The translations under genes and the position numbers were made by a program. 64,000 bases of DNA from Heliopora coerulea (taxonomy: Eukaryota; Cnidaria; Anthozoa; Scleralcyonacea; Helioporidae): positions 62,001 through 126,000 of the forward strand of contig JASJOG010000044.1 in NCBI GenBank assembly GCA_030142905.1, in the 5' to 3' direction. The first letter of the stretch is position 1; every line of letters begins with the position of its first letter. The notes beneath the pieces are model-generated. The model was not told where the DNA came from. It made no database searches and worked only from the letters and a program-made list of their open reading frames with translations. Below are positions 33,181 through 43,413 of the stretch, piece after piece.

Positions 33181-34569
33181 CAGGGGGTTGCCAAAAAAAA
33201 GGAGCCGCCATGTGAAAGAGGGTTTTTCCAATTTCAAAAGTCCGAAGGTTTTAAAAAATCTGAAGCTCCTTTGCCTTGGAACATTCAGAAGTGGAGTATG
33301 GTATCAGTGTAAAAAAGCTCTTCCACAATTGTTGTGCACGATTTCAGTATTTAGATAGGCGAAACTTTTGTCAGTTCGCTTTAAATCATTGTGGAAGATG
33401 GCGTCTAAGAAGCAACAACGCGAAGAAAAGGCAAAGAAGAAGTTTGCAAGGAATCAAAAGATTTTGGGTTCCATTCGTGCTGGTTGGAGTGCTCGGAAAG
33501 TGGCAGAAGAATATGAACTCAGTTATTCATGGGCAAAAAAGCTTTGCAAGCGTTTGAAGGAAGGAGATAGCGGGGAGAGAAATCCTGTCTCTGGAAAACC
33601 ACGAAAGACGACAGTTCGAGAAGATCGTTTTTTAATCAGAGAAGCTGTGAGAGTTAGTGACCCCTCCGAAGTCTGCCTAAGCACGGTTGATCTCTCAGAG
33701 TCACCAAAAGAGGGCACATCAACGGAAATATCACGTCGTACAGCACAGCGTCGCCTCCATGAGTGCAATTTTAAGAAATACCTCAAACCCAAAAAACTCT
33801 ATGTAAGCAGTGTATATTGGCGTAAGCGTGTAAACTTTGCGAAGCGTTATCGTCACTGGATATCGGACAAATGGAAAAAGGTAGTCTGGTCTGATGAATC
33901 ACCATTTATCTTACGCTGCCAAAATAGTAGTTATGTCTGGCGTCGTCCTACCGAAAAGTTCTCACCTCTATCTCTGCATGGAACTTTAAAGCACCAGAAA
34001 AAAATTATGGTATGGGGATGTTTCTGTTGGCATGGAGCTGGAGCTTTTCATCAGATAAAAGGGACCTCAACCAAGGAAAAATATCGTCAAATTTTGACTT
34101 GTCAAATGCGACCTTCAGCCCGACGACTTCATGGAGAAAACTTAATTTTTCAGCTCGACAATGATCCAAAACACACATCACGTGTCGTGAAAAACTATCT
34201 TAGGAACCAAAGCATTGAAGTTCTTTCTTGGCCACCACAAAGCCCAGACTTAAACTCAATTGAAAATCTCTGGGCCGAGATTAATAGGAAACTGAAGAAA
34301 CGTACCTGCCAAAGTGAGGAACAATTGTTCGACAGTTTAAAGCAGGGATGGGTGAATCTCAGCAATGATTACCTTAAAAAACTTGTAGAAAGCATGCCAA
34401 ATCGCTGCCCAAATGTTATTAAAAGTCGTGGATATCCTATTGACTATTAAATGTTGCGTGCTTCGGACAATCCTAAAAAGGTTTAATAAAGCTTGAGTGT
34501 TTGTACCATCTCTTTCTAATCAATTTTCGTTTTGTTAAGGGAGGGCTCTTTTTTTTTGGCAACCCCCTG
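33181..34569 (+). mobile_element. Tc1-like DNA transposon with TIRs and TA target duplication
   Basis: The ends are CAGGGGGTTGCCAAAAAAAA and its inverted counterpart ending GGCAACCCCCTG, ~26-27 bp TIRs. TA flanks both ends (33179-33180 and 34570-34571), the signature of Tc1/mariner insertion. The PLE reading frame resumes across the junction. It encodes one uninterrupted transposase. Confidence 0.93.
33368..34450 (+). CDS. Tc1-family transposase (DD34E), 360 aa, apparently intact
   Basis: The N-terminal half has the paired HTH (SIRAGWSARKVAEEYELSYS; then SRRTAQRRLHECNFKKYL). The catalytic core shows Asp in VVWSDESPF, Asp in FQLDNDPKHT and Glu in SPDLNSIENLW, with 34 residues between the last two. 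Other Tc1 marks are KIMVWGCF and SWPPQSPDL. A possibly used start is the ATG in MASKKQQREEK at 33398, ten codons in. Length is normal for the family. No stop or frameshift is present, and together with the matching TIRs this suggests a recent insertion. Confidence 0.92.
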   Translation: MSVRFKSLWKMASKKQQREEKAKKKFARNQKILGSIRAGWSARKVAEEYELSYSWAKKLCKRLKEGDSGERNPVSGKPRKTTVREDRFLIREAVRVSDPSEVCLSTVDLSESPKEGTSTEISRRTAQRRLHECNFKKYLKPKKLYVSSVYWRKRVNFAKRYRHWISDKWKKVVWSDESPFILRCQNSSYVWRRPTEKFSPLSLHGTLKHQKKIMVWGCFCWHGAGAFHQIKGTSTKEKYRQILTCQMRPSARRLHGENLIFQLDNDPKHTSRVVKNYLRNQSIEVLSWPPQSPDLNSIENLWAEINRKLKKRTCQSEEQLFDSLKQGWVNLSNDYLKKLVESMPNRCPNVIKSRGYPIDY

Positions 34570-35496
34570 TACATACCGCACAAAGCTACGTCTCCTCCTA
34601 TCATCCTTCGCCATCCGATATAAAGAAATACCGCGTCTTGAAAAACATTCGCAACAATAAGGACATAATATTGCTCAAACCAGACAAGAACAATGGTGAA
34701 GTAATAATGGACCGAAAGGTATATTAAACTTCTTGTTTGGAAATAATTAACGATGAATCTAAATTCAAACTGTTAGATAAGGATCCCACGATACTTAGAG
34801 AAACCAAGTTACAGCGCTTACTTAGAAAACTTAAAAATCAGGGTTCCATAGACAACAATGTCTATTCCAGTATTTATCCAACAGGCTCACAACCAGCTCG
34901 GTTCTATGGTCTACCCAAACTTCACAAACATAGAGAACCCAGCACACCACGCACCTCCTCTTAGACCTATAGTTTCTTCCATCGGATCCTATAACTACAA
35001 CCTATCTAAATACTTATGCACGTTACTCAACCCTATTATTCCTAATGACCACACTACTAAATACTCTTTTTCTTTTGTCAATGAAATCCACAACCAAGGC
35101 ATTAACAACAAATACATTGTATCATTTGACGCTCAAAGTCTCTTCACTAACATACCTTTATCTGAAACCATAGACATTGCACTAGATCTCATCTTTTCTC
35201 ACCATCCTAACGACCTCAAACAACTATTCACTATCGCTACATCACAAACGCATTTTTTATTCAACGGATTGTTTTATGACCAAATTGACGGGGTTGCAAT
35301 GGGTTCCCCATTAGCACCAGTACTCGCCAATCTCTTCATGGGCTATCATGAAGGGAATTGGATTACCAATTACGACGGACCTAACGTATTATTTTACAGA
35401 CGCTATGTAGACGATATATTTTGTGTTTTCAATAACGATACCGACGCCTTATCGTTTTTTAATTATTTAAACTTACAACTCAAGAACATCAGATTT

Positions 35497-35709
35497 TGTT
35501 AACTATCGCACGTTTCGTTTGACTATTTCTTTAATACATACACGAATATTTACATTGTTTGATAGTATCCTTTTATCTGACGAGAGTCACTCCTTGTCGG
35601 TAGAACAACAACATCGAGAAGAATCAAGTTCTCAACGAAATGTCAATCAAATTACGTCTTCATGTTAATAAGTAATTTATAAATTCCCTTTTATAGTAAT
35701 CCCCTAACA
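35497..35709 (-). repeat. Ty1/copia long terminal repeat (3' LTR)
   Basis: The 213-bp segment starts TGTTAAC and ends CTAACA on the plus strand, the TG..CA inverted ends of an LTR. On the minus strand it follows the pol stop codon and a purine-rich tract (GAGTGGGGG). No second LTR is recognisable upstream of the element. Confidence 0.7.
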
Positions 35710-35736
35710 CCCCCACTCAGACTCTACTATGTGACA

Positions 35737-37155
35737 TTAAGTCGAGTCTGAATCAGTTCCTAGTAGGACATGTCGGTGTTTCTCCACCTTCGATCGTGGT
35801 AGGGACTTTGTAAGGATGTCTGATGTCATTTCTTCTGTAGGAACATAATGAATTTTCACTTCTCCGTTCTCTACTCTTTCTCGAATGAAATGTAACTTCG
35901 TATCAATGTGCTTGGAACGTTTATGCATTTCTGGGTTGTGACACACCTTTATACATGACTGGTTATCTTCTCCAATTTCGGTTGGTAATTTGGTCGGACA
36001 ACCAAAATTTTGCATGAGTGCTCTAAGGTATATCGCTTCTTGCACTGCTGCTGCCATACTTTGATATTCAGCTTCTGTTGACGAGAGTGCAACTGTTGGT
36101 TGCTTTTTAACTTCCCAACTAATCGCTCCCCCATTGCCTTGGAACTTGAAATAGTAGCCTGTGGTTGATTTTCTGTCGTTGATGTCTCCACTCCAATCTG
36201 CATCGGAAGCTCCCAATAATTCTGTTGTGGAGTTCTTTGAGTAAATTAGTTGCAAATGAATCGTTCCTTTCAGGTACCTCAGTAGGTGTTTTCCTGCCTT
36301 CCAGTGAGAAATATCGGGCTTCTCGAGGAACCGTGATAGTTGATTGACCGTGTTGAGAATATTTGGGCGTGTCTGCTTATTTATGTAAAGTAGGAATCCA
36401 ACCAAACTTCTATATAGCTTTGGATCTATGAGCTGAGATTTTTCTGTGCTCTTTACAAGTTTCAGGTTAACTTGTGCAGGTGTGGCTAGGGGTTTGCAGT
36501 CACTCATATTGAACTTGTTCAGTACACTTTGGATGTATTTCTCTTGATCAATTGTGATCTTGTCTTGCGATCTCCGAACTCGCATTCCTAAGAACCAATA
36601 CAATTCGCCTCGATCATCCATCTTGAATCTTTCGTTGAATACTGACTTGAGTACATCAACAGCTTCACTGTTCTCTCCAGCGACTATAATGTCATCGACC
36701 CACACTGGTACATACGTGAACTTGTCTTCTGGTTCTTTTCTGACAAACAGACAGTAGTCGTTGCGACTGCGTTGAAATCCTTTACTTTGAAGAAAACTTG
36801 TTAAGGCTTGGTACCAATTTTTTGCTGCTTGTTTGAGACCATATATTGACTTATTCAGTCGGCAAACTAGTGTTTTTCCACTTTCTCCTTCTTTGGTAAA
36901 ACCTTTGGGCTGTTCGAGAAAAATTTCTTCTTCAATTGGCGAATGGAAGTAGGCTGACTTGACGTCCAGTTGGCCGAGGTGCAGATCCTTCTGTACTGCA
37001 ATTGCCAATAAAATTCTAAAGGTCTCTGGTTTGCACGTTGGGGTGTAGGTCTCGAAGAAATCTAGGCCTTCGACTTGTGCGAATCCCTTCGCTACGTATC
37101 TAGCTTTGAATTTATCAACTTGACCATTTGGTCCGGACTTAACTTTGTATGACAC
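35737..37155 (-). CDS. Ty1/copia reverse transcriptase-RNase H (pol C-terminal part)
   Basis: The 472-codon open frame contains FKARYVAKGFAQVEGLDF, QLDVKSAYFHSPI, YGLKQAAKNWYQAL, YVPVWVDDIIVAG (WVDD motif C), WFLGMRVRRS, RSLVGFLLYINKQTRPNI and the RNase H part, with GASDADWSGDINDRKSTTGY, ALSSTEAEYQ and KHIDTKLHFIRE. Pol is continuous with the upstream integrase except for one frameshift at ~37145. The C-terminus ends just before the LTR. It is well preserved. Confidence 0.93.
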   Translation of the reverse strand: MSYKVKSGPNGQVDKFKARYVAKGFAQVEGLDFFETYTPTCKPETFRILLAIAVQKDLHLGQLDVKSAYFHSPIEEEIFLEQPKGFTKEGESGKTLVCRLNKSIYGLKQAAKNWYQALTSFLQSKGFQRSRNDYCLFVRKEPEDKFTYVPVWVDDIIVAGENSEAVDVLKSVFNERFKMDDRGELYWFLGMRVRRSQDKITIDQEKYIQSVLNKFNMSDCKPLATPAQVNLKLVKSTEKSQLIDPKLYRSLVGFLLYINKQTRPNILNTVNQLSRFLEKPDISHWKAGKHLLRYLKGTIHLQLIYSKNSTTELLGASDADWSGDINDRKSTTGYYFKFQGNGGAISWEVKKQPTVALSSTEAEYQSMAAAVQEAIYLRALMQNFGCPTKLPTEIGEDNQSCIKVCHNPEMHKRSKHIDTKLHFIRERVENGEVKIHYVPTEEMTSDILTKSLPRSKVEKHRHVLLGTDSDST

Positions 37156-38458
37156 ACTTGCCAGGTAAGACCTTTTTATTCTTTGGTTTATCTACAAGCG
37201 TCCAAGTATTGTTTTCGACAAGTGAATCATACTCTGTTTGCATTGCTTGATCCCAACTTTCGGCCTTTACTGAGTTGATGGCTTCTTGATATGTCTTGGG
37301 CTCGTCTACATCTCTTTCTTGAACTGTGTTAAAATTGTAGGAATAACCATATCTCTCGGGTGGGTGTCTACTTCTTGCACTCCTCGGTAGTGGGTTTTCC
37401 GCCTCGTTGTCCACGACTTCCTCTTCTTGGGCTTCTTCATCTGCATTCGTTTGGTTTTCTTTATCTTCCCCCACTTGGTCTTTGGTTGGTTTATGTATGT
37501 TGTCCCTTTGGAGGAGGAAATTTTCTAAATCCAAATTTGGACTTTGGAAATCAGCATTTTCTTCATTTGGTACTTGCTTGATATCCAAGGGCTCAATTTC
37601 TCTTTCGTCGAATATTACGTTGCGTGCTTTAACGACTTTCTTAGATTGGAAGTCTTGTAAAATATACGCAGTGCTTTTGTCATCATATCCAAGAAATTTT
37701 GTCTTGACGGCTCTCGGGTCAAGTTTCTTCAAATTAGCTTTTCTTCGCATGGTGTGTGCTGTATAGCCAAATACTTTAAGATGCTTCGTTTTCGGGTTTC
37801 TCTTTGTGAATAGTTCAAAAGGGCTTTTCCCGTTTTTGTTGTTTGGACTGACACATAGATTCCTGATATGCACTGCAGTTGCTAAGGCTCTCACCCAATA
37901 TTTTCTTGGTAGTTTTGCTTGGATGAGTAAACATCGACCCATCTCCATTAAGGTCCTGTTAAAACGTTCTGCGACTCCATTCTGCTGCGGGGTCTCAGGA
38001 ACTGTGAATTCTTGTTTCACTTTGGACTCTCGGCAGTAATCTCTGAATTGTTTCGACGTGAACTCCGTTCCATTGTCTGTCCGTAACTTTCTAGGAGTCC
38101 CTGTTTCGGCTACATATTCTCTGAACTTCTTGAGGGTTTCTGACTTCTGCTTCATAAACTTTATGACTGCATGCTTGCTATACTTATCTATAAAGATTAA
38201 AACATATCTGAATCCATTGATGCTAGGGACTTCAATCGGTCCGAGTATGTCTGAATAGACACGTTCAAGTGGATTTTGGGATTTGGCTTCTACTTCCTTC
38301 GGGACTGGTTTGCTAGTTTGTTTTCCAAGAGCGCAGACTTCACAGATGTTCTTCAGGTCTCCTTGGCAAATGACGGTACGTTTTACATCGTCTTTATTTA
38401 GATGTCCTAATCGTTTATGCCACAGGTCCATATCTTCTTTGGGTAATCCTTCGTTCAT
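37139..38458 (-). CDS. Ty1/copia integrase region of pol
   Basis: The GAG-pre-integrase zinc-binding part (LWHKRLGHLNKDDVK..CEVCALGKQ) leads to the DDE core: VYSDILGPIEV, RKLRTDNGTEFTSKQF and PQQNGVAERFNRTL carry the catalytic Asp, Asp and Glu. The C-terminal part includes GYDDKSTAYI and an acidic linker. The frame ends at a stop caused by a single-base shift into the RT frame. Another frameshift lies at ~38490 on the protease side. Confidence 0.92.
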   Translation of the reverse strand: MNEGLPKEDMDLWHKRLGHLNKDDVKRTVICQGDLKNICEVCALGKQTSKPVPKEVEAKSQNPLERVYSDILGPIEVPSINGFRYVLIFIDKYSKHAVIKFMKQKSETLKKFREYVAETGTPRKLRTDNGTEFTSKQFRDYCRESKVKQEFTVPETPQQNGVAERFNRTLMEMGRCLLIQAKLPRKYWVRALATAVHIRNLCVSPNNKNGKSPFELFTKRNPKTKHLKVFGYTAHTMRRKANLKKLDPRAVKTKFLGYDDKSTAYILQDFQSKKVVKARNVIFDEREIEPLDIKQVPNEENADFQSPNLDLENFLLQRDNIHKPTKDQVGEDKENQTNADEEAQEEEVVDNEAENPLPRSARSRHPPERYGYSYNFNTVQERDVDEPKTYQEAINSVKAESWDQAMQTEYDSLVENNTWTLVDKPKNKKVLPGKCVIQS

Positions 38459-38490
38459 GTTGCAATTGGTCCGGTTCAGCTTCTGGAAAG

Positions 38491-38940
38491 TTACAGGTAG
38501 GTGAAATAAATTCTTGTCTTTCTTAAGATTGATTTCTTTTTGTCTCTGAGGACTAGCTTTGTCTCTGACTCTGTAAAGATGAACTTGTGTCTGTGATTGA
38601 CAGCTGTATTAACTGAAAGGAGATTAACTTCATAACTTGGTACAAAAAGAACGTTTTTCAGAACAATCTTTTTCTCCATTTCTGTGTTAAGCTTCAGTGT
38701 GATTGAGACATCACCGATCTCTTGTATGGCTGAGAGGTTTCCTTTTGGGTCTCTTACGTTTTTCTTGTTAGTACAAGGCTTGAGATTCTCAAATACTTCT
38801 TTCCGGTTGATGATGTGATCTGTACATCCTGATTAGACGATTAGATAATCTTCTACTTTAGGATTCTCTTTTTCTGTTTGTGATCTCCCTGTCAACAGTG
38901 GCGAAGTTGACCATAAATGACTGGTCATGCTATTGTGACT
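38491..38940 (-). pseudogene. Ty1/copia protease region, catalytic codon is a stop
   Basis: The minus strand reads VEDYLIV-stop-SGCTDHIINR, where the stop (TAA, 38835-38833) sits exactly at the Asp of the aspartic-protease DSG motif. KKIVLKNVLFVPSYEVNLLS follows, a standard copia protease block, then a frameshift into integrase. Upstream gag is missing, so the element is 5'-truncated at ~38940. Confidence 0.82.
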
Positions 38941-39479
38941 TCAGAGTGAATGCGAGCGCTGAATGCGCAAGCCCCCGCTAGGGGGGTCCAGGAGCATGCT
39001 CCCCCGGAAAATTTTGAAATCTGGAGTCTCGGAAATGCCATTTCCTACATTTTGAGGATAGTTTTTAAGAATTCTGAGCATCACAAAATGTTGCTTACAG
39101 TAAGCAAAGTACAACATATTTTGAGCTGTTTTATCTTATGTCAGAGCCTATTGCCACGCTTATGGAGCACTGACAAAGCTGTGAGTGAATCCAACATTGA
39201 TAGTCATGACTGATGAGCAAGTCTAGCCCAACATTACTGTTTAACTAAACATAGAAGTGGAGACTTACTGTAAGTATAAAATATTTACCATGATTATGCT
39301 TGAAAAATACTTAAGTGAATTGGTCCTCAATGCTTTTAACACTGAGTTCACCTCGAGTCTTCTTTCATGGATTTGTTCATTGCATTCAGTTTCACTGTGA
39401 ATGGCTTTTCTTTCCTTTGTAAAGATTTTTCACCAAATTCATCACATCATGCATGCAGATGTACAAATGGCAGGCAGCA
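38941..39479. other. Gene-free stretch
   Basis: An 87-codon plus-strand frame (38950-39213) has no recognisable domain. A GC-rich run (AAGCCCCCGCTAGGGGGGTCC) is seen near 38970. Confidence 0.35.
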
Positions 39480-40200
39480 CATTCTTAACCAGCAATAAGT
39501 CATCACAGTAATGAATAGCTTGAAAATGTCATGGAGAAACAGAATCGCTGAATGAATATTTCTGACACTTCATACAGCAACTTGTCTATTTAATCAGCAA
39601 AAAGTCAGCATATGATAATGAACCACATCAATAATTATCTGTCTGAATGTATAAATATCATAATATTCCAGATGGTACAGACAGTCTTTCACCAACTTGA
39701 TGTCATGATGAAACTGATGCTTCATACACCAACTTGTGTATATAATCAGCAAAAAGGTTATCATATAATAATGAACCACATCAATAATAATCTGAATGTA
39801 TAAATGTCATAATATTCCAGATGATACAGAAAGTCCTTTACAAACTTGATAATGTCATAGTGAAACTGACACTTCATACAGCAACTTGTCTATTTAATCA
39901 GCAAAATATTTATCATAGTAATGTACTACCTTAAAAATGATCCGATTGAATGCATAAATGTCATAATATTCCAGATGATACAGGAAGTTCTTCACATACT
40001 TGAAAATGCCACTGTGAAACTGACACTTCATACAGCAACTTGTCTATTAATTCAGCAAACATCATCATACAATAATAAACCACATCAAAAATTAATGATC
40101 TGCCTGAACGCATAAATGTCATAACATTCCAGATGATACAGAAAGTCCTTCACAAACTTGAAATGCCATGGGAAAACTGACACTTTATACAGCAAGATGT
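39480..40200. repeat. ~153-bp tandem satellite, about 4.5 copies
   Basis: ACTTCATACAGCAACTTGT recurs at 39568, 39719 (one change), 39871, 40025 and 40182 (diverged), i.e. spacings of 151, 152, 154 and 157 bp. Each unit also carries CATAATATTCCAGATG and a GAAAGTCCTT-like word. It is non-coding, and the short open frames inside merely follow the repeat. Confidence 0.88.
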
Positions 40201-40822
40201 TGTGAAACTCCAGGTCGAAAGAGCAACTAAGGCCAGCAAAAGAGACGCTTCTTGTCTTCACTAGGACATAGTCAATCCTTCGTATACCAAACCTCTTGGA
40301 ACATCATGTCCCTCGTCTTGATCATGAGCTTCGGCATAGGTCTTCGACCAACGATAACTTTCTGCTCGCTCACATTTCTTGCAGAAAAAGGCTTCCTCAG
40401 AAGCTGAGATATGACGCCCCAGTCGTTCTGAAGATCCACATGGTTGACTTTGATCTATATTCGCCTTTATTCGCTATTTGACCGCTATTAGTATTGCTAC
40501 TGAATTTTAAATAACAGGAGTCGTGCTATTGGAAATCAGCATGACCTGAAGCCCAAAACTGGCAAGGTGCGCATGCGCAAGGGATACTTTGGCCAATCCA
40601 ATGACGCACAAATTTCGGCTAGGTCCTGCTATCTGAGATGAGCATGACTTGCCACAGATCACCCATGCACGTAACTCACCACATAATTCACTAACGCCGC
40701 ATTCGATTTTAAAAAAAATTTCGAAGCAAACATCCATTTTCAAGCATGTAAAAAAATTCTTAACTCTGGAATATTCTTGGTCATGCTCAGCATGACCGCT
40801 AGCTTCGCCACTGTGCATGGGA
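40201..40822. other. Gene-free stretch
   Basis: A 103-codon minus-strand frame (40818-40507) begins close to the truncated PLE end and shows no recognisable domain. Confidence 0.35.
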
Positions 40823-40824
40823 TC

Positions 40825-42822
40825 TCAATTTGAGTGGTAAACGATCTTTAAAATGGAAAAAGTTAGACGAGAAACGGGCCGAAAAGCAATACGAATTTGG
40901 AGGTGTGGATAGGCTGACGAAAGTAATTTGGTAACTTGTTGACGAATTTGTAGACCATGATTTCCGGTGAAAGGTAAAACTAAAGAAAGTAAGAGCCTAG
41001 GAGCCGTACGAGGTTTTACAGGAGGATGAGAAACTTTGTTTAAAAAAAATCGAAAAATGTGGTCCAAGAATCTGCGTGGATATCCATTTTGTTTTAATAA
41101 AGTTTTCAGTTTCTCAAGTTCAGCGTGGAAAATATCGTAAGAGGAGCTTAGTTTAAAATAGCGAAACATCAAAGTGTAAATTAATCCCTTTTTAAACACG
41201 AGGGGTATAAAACTTTCAAAGTTGGTAAAAAGCCCGGTGAAAGTTGGTTTGCGATAAACTGAGGTAACAAATGAACCATTAGAGCGTTGGATTTTAATGT
41301 CAAGAAACGGAAGTGTTTTGTCAGCTTCAATTTCACAAGTAAAATTAATGCAGGTGTGTTGGGAATTTAGACAATCTAAAAAGGGAGTAATGTGGTCTTT
41401 AGATTTAACCAAAATAAAACAATCGTCAACGTAACGCCTGTAATATATGGGTTTGAACTGAGCGGGGAAATTTTTAAGCCAATTTTGTTCGTGATATGAA
41501 AGAAAAATGTTGGCAAACAAGGGACCGAGAGGCGAACCCATAGCGACACCTTCAATTTGATCAAAAAACCTACCTCTGAAAGTAAAATGACAATTTTTGA
41601 CCGATAAATTAAGGAGTTGCTTAAGCTGTTCGCGAGAAAAACCTTGAAATAATTCAGCTGAAGAGAATAACTGATCGAGAATAATATCTATGGTTTCATC
41701 AATGGGTATGTTGGTGAAGAGTGAGGTGATGTCAAAACTAGCCATCATTAAGTTACTAGAATTAATATAGAAGGAAAATAAATCCTGAATGAAAGAGAAA
41801 GAATCACTAACTAAGTACGGACCTAAGGAAAGAGGGCGAATCAAAAGAACGAGAAACTTAGCTAAATTATAAGAATGAGTACCGATTGCCGATAAAATAG
41901 GTCTTAGAGGAATGTTGGTCTTGTGTACCTTTGGTAAGCCATATATTATACCAGGTCGGGAACCAGTTGGTGACAATTGTTTAAGCTGTTCATCGGTGAT
42001 CGTGTTGGTCTTCTTAAGTTCTTTGAGAAAGGTTCGTATTCTCACGTTTTATCGTGGTCTTGACGGGGTCATCCAGCAGAGGTTTAAATTTGTTGGTATC
42101 CTGCAAAATATCTTCCATCTTGGAATCATAGTAAGCCTTGTCTAAGACCACCACACCGTTGCCCTTGTCTGGCATAATAATAACGATATTGTTATCATCC
42201 TTCAGACTTCTTAAAATCTTCAGTTCCTCAGTAGACAAGGCAGAAGTAGGAGGGGAGTAGGTACCATATCCAGATAGTGCAATGTCTTTAAGCCTGGTCT
42301 TAACGCTGTCCTTGTTGTGACCAGAGTTAGGGGAGATGGGTTGGTTCAGAATTTTCCGGTACAAAATTTCAAAAGCAACGAGAAAGTTGCAAAAGTTTAA
42401 CTTCTTGGTGGTATCGAGAAATCAAGGCCCAATACGAGAACTGCTTTCTCCTTGTCGGATAAGGGGTGACTGGAATAGTTGAAGATCACCTTGTTTGGAC
42501 CAATGGAAGTAAATGAAGACGAGTCGATACGGAGGCGGAGAAGTTTTTTATCTTGCACTTTTTCATGGTGAGAAAGTTTCTTTGAGTTTTCGGGGTCTAC
42601 TATGGATTTCAAATGTATGAGGTCGAGGGACGACACGAGGAAGCTCAGATTTGATAAAAGGTTGGCGGTGAGTAGAGAAAGTTCATCGATTCTGGATTGC
42701 TTGATAGCAATCTCTTCATCCAGGAGTCTTCTCTGGCATTGGCGGTAGGCACGGGATTTTTGGAGTTGTCGGTTGGCCAGCTTGAAGTTCAGAAAACGAG
42801 GCGTCGTATATAGGCGAAACAT
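40825..42822 (-). pseudogene. Penelope-like element RT, frameshifted, endonuclease missing
   Basis: Three minus-strand segments occur in order. The first, 42822-42397, holds the N-terminal helical region (FKLANRQLQKSRAYRQCQRR). The second, 42364-42014, has NIVIIMPDKGNGVVVLDKAY, the PLE N-terminal signature. The third, 42045-40825, is RT with IIYGLPKVHKTNIPLRPILS, SFDITSLFTNIPI, VAMGSPLGPLFANIFLSY, YYRRYVDDCFILV (YVDD), LPFLDIKI and TSVYRKPTFTGLFTNF. Two frameshifts separate them. It stops near 40825, before any GIY-YIG domain. Confidence 0.9.
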
Positions 42823-43089
42823 GCCGTTTACTACACACTAGGATCTCCGATCACATAGGTATTTCAGCCTACACTGGAAGACCGCTCTCACATTCTACAC
42901 TATCTAGTGTCCTTTCACACAAGGTGAAAACCGACCATGAAATCTCATTTGATGATTTCGAAATCTTATCCTCTGGCTCTACTCAGTTTGACGTTCTTCT
43001 GCGATAAAGTCCGTTAATTTCTAGAATGCAACCGTCTCTTAACGCTAATATTAGATCCTTTCCCTTAGCACTTTTTTAAAGTAATTTCT

Positions 43090-43125
<36 letters not shown>

Positions 43126-43413
43126 TGTATATATATATATTTTTTTTTCCCCTTTTAATTAAATTCTTCACACGTCTAATTCTTCACCACTTGACCATTC
43201 GCACTCCTTCCGCTAATTGTTCTTGCTAATTGTTCCGCTAATCCTTTGTGACATTCTTTCATCACTATTTTAGTAACAGTTAGCTATTTAAGCCTCTCAA
43301 CTCCTGTAAATGATTACTCTGAAACGTTAGTCAATAAAATCTTTTTAAAGATATGTTTCCAATATGGCTTTATTTAAACTTGTTTGCTGGGCTATTATAT
43401 TTTTAACTAAATG
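42823..43413. other. PLE flank with (TA)n tract
   Basis: A (TA)n microsatellite lies at about 43093-43138. On the right, CTGTAAATGATTACTCTGAA then ACGTTAGTC is a repeat-end-like motif without a foldable ribozyme. No gene is present. Confidence 0.5.

Larger units (their letters stand above)
32982..35496 (+). pseudogene. Penelope-like element RT, split by a Tc1 transposon and cut by a copia LTR
   Basis: The N-terminal part (32982-33180) reads LKPEELDLLKNDLYFSIKP. It resumes after the Tc1 insertion with LLKPDKNNGEVIMDRKVY, a typical PLE N-terminal block, then TAA. The RT continues with ARFYGLPKLHKHREP, a frameshift near 34964, LRPIVSSIGSYNYNLSKYL, SFDAQSLFTNIPL, DGVAMGSPLAPVLANLF and FYRRYVDDIFCVF (YVDD intact). 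The frame is cut at 35496 where a copia LTR begins, so the GIY-YIG endonuclease domain is missing. Confidence 0.85.

Noticed and set aside
37360..38504. Plus-strand open frames across the copia integrase
   Set aside because: They are antisense shadows of a well-conserved minus-strand integrase frame.
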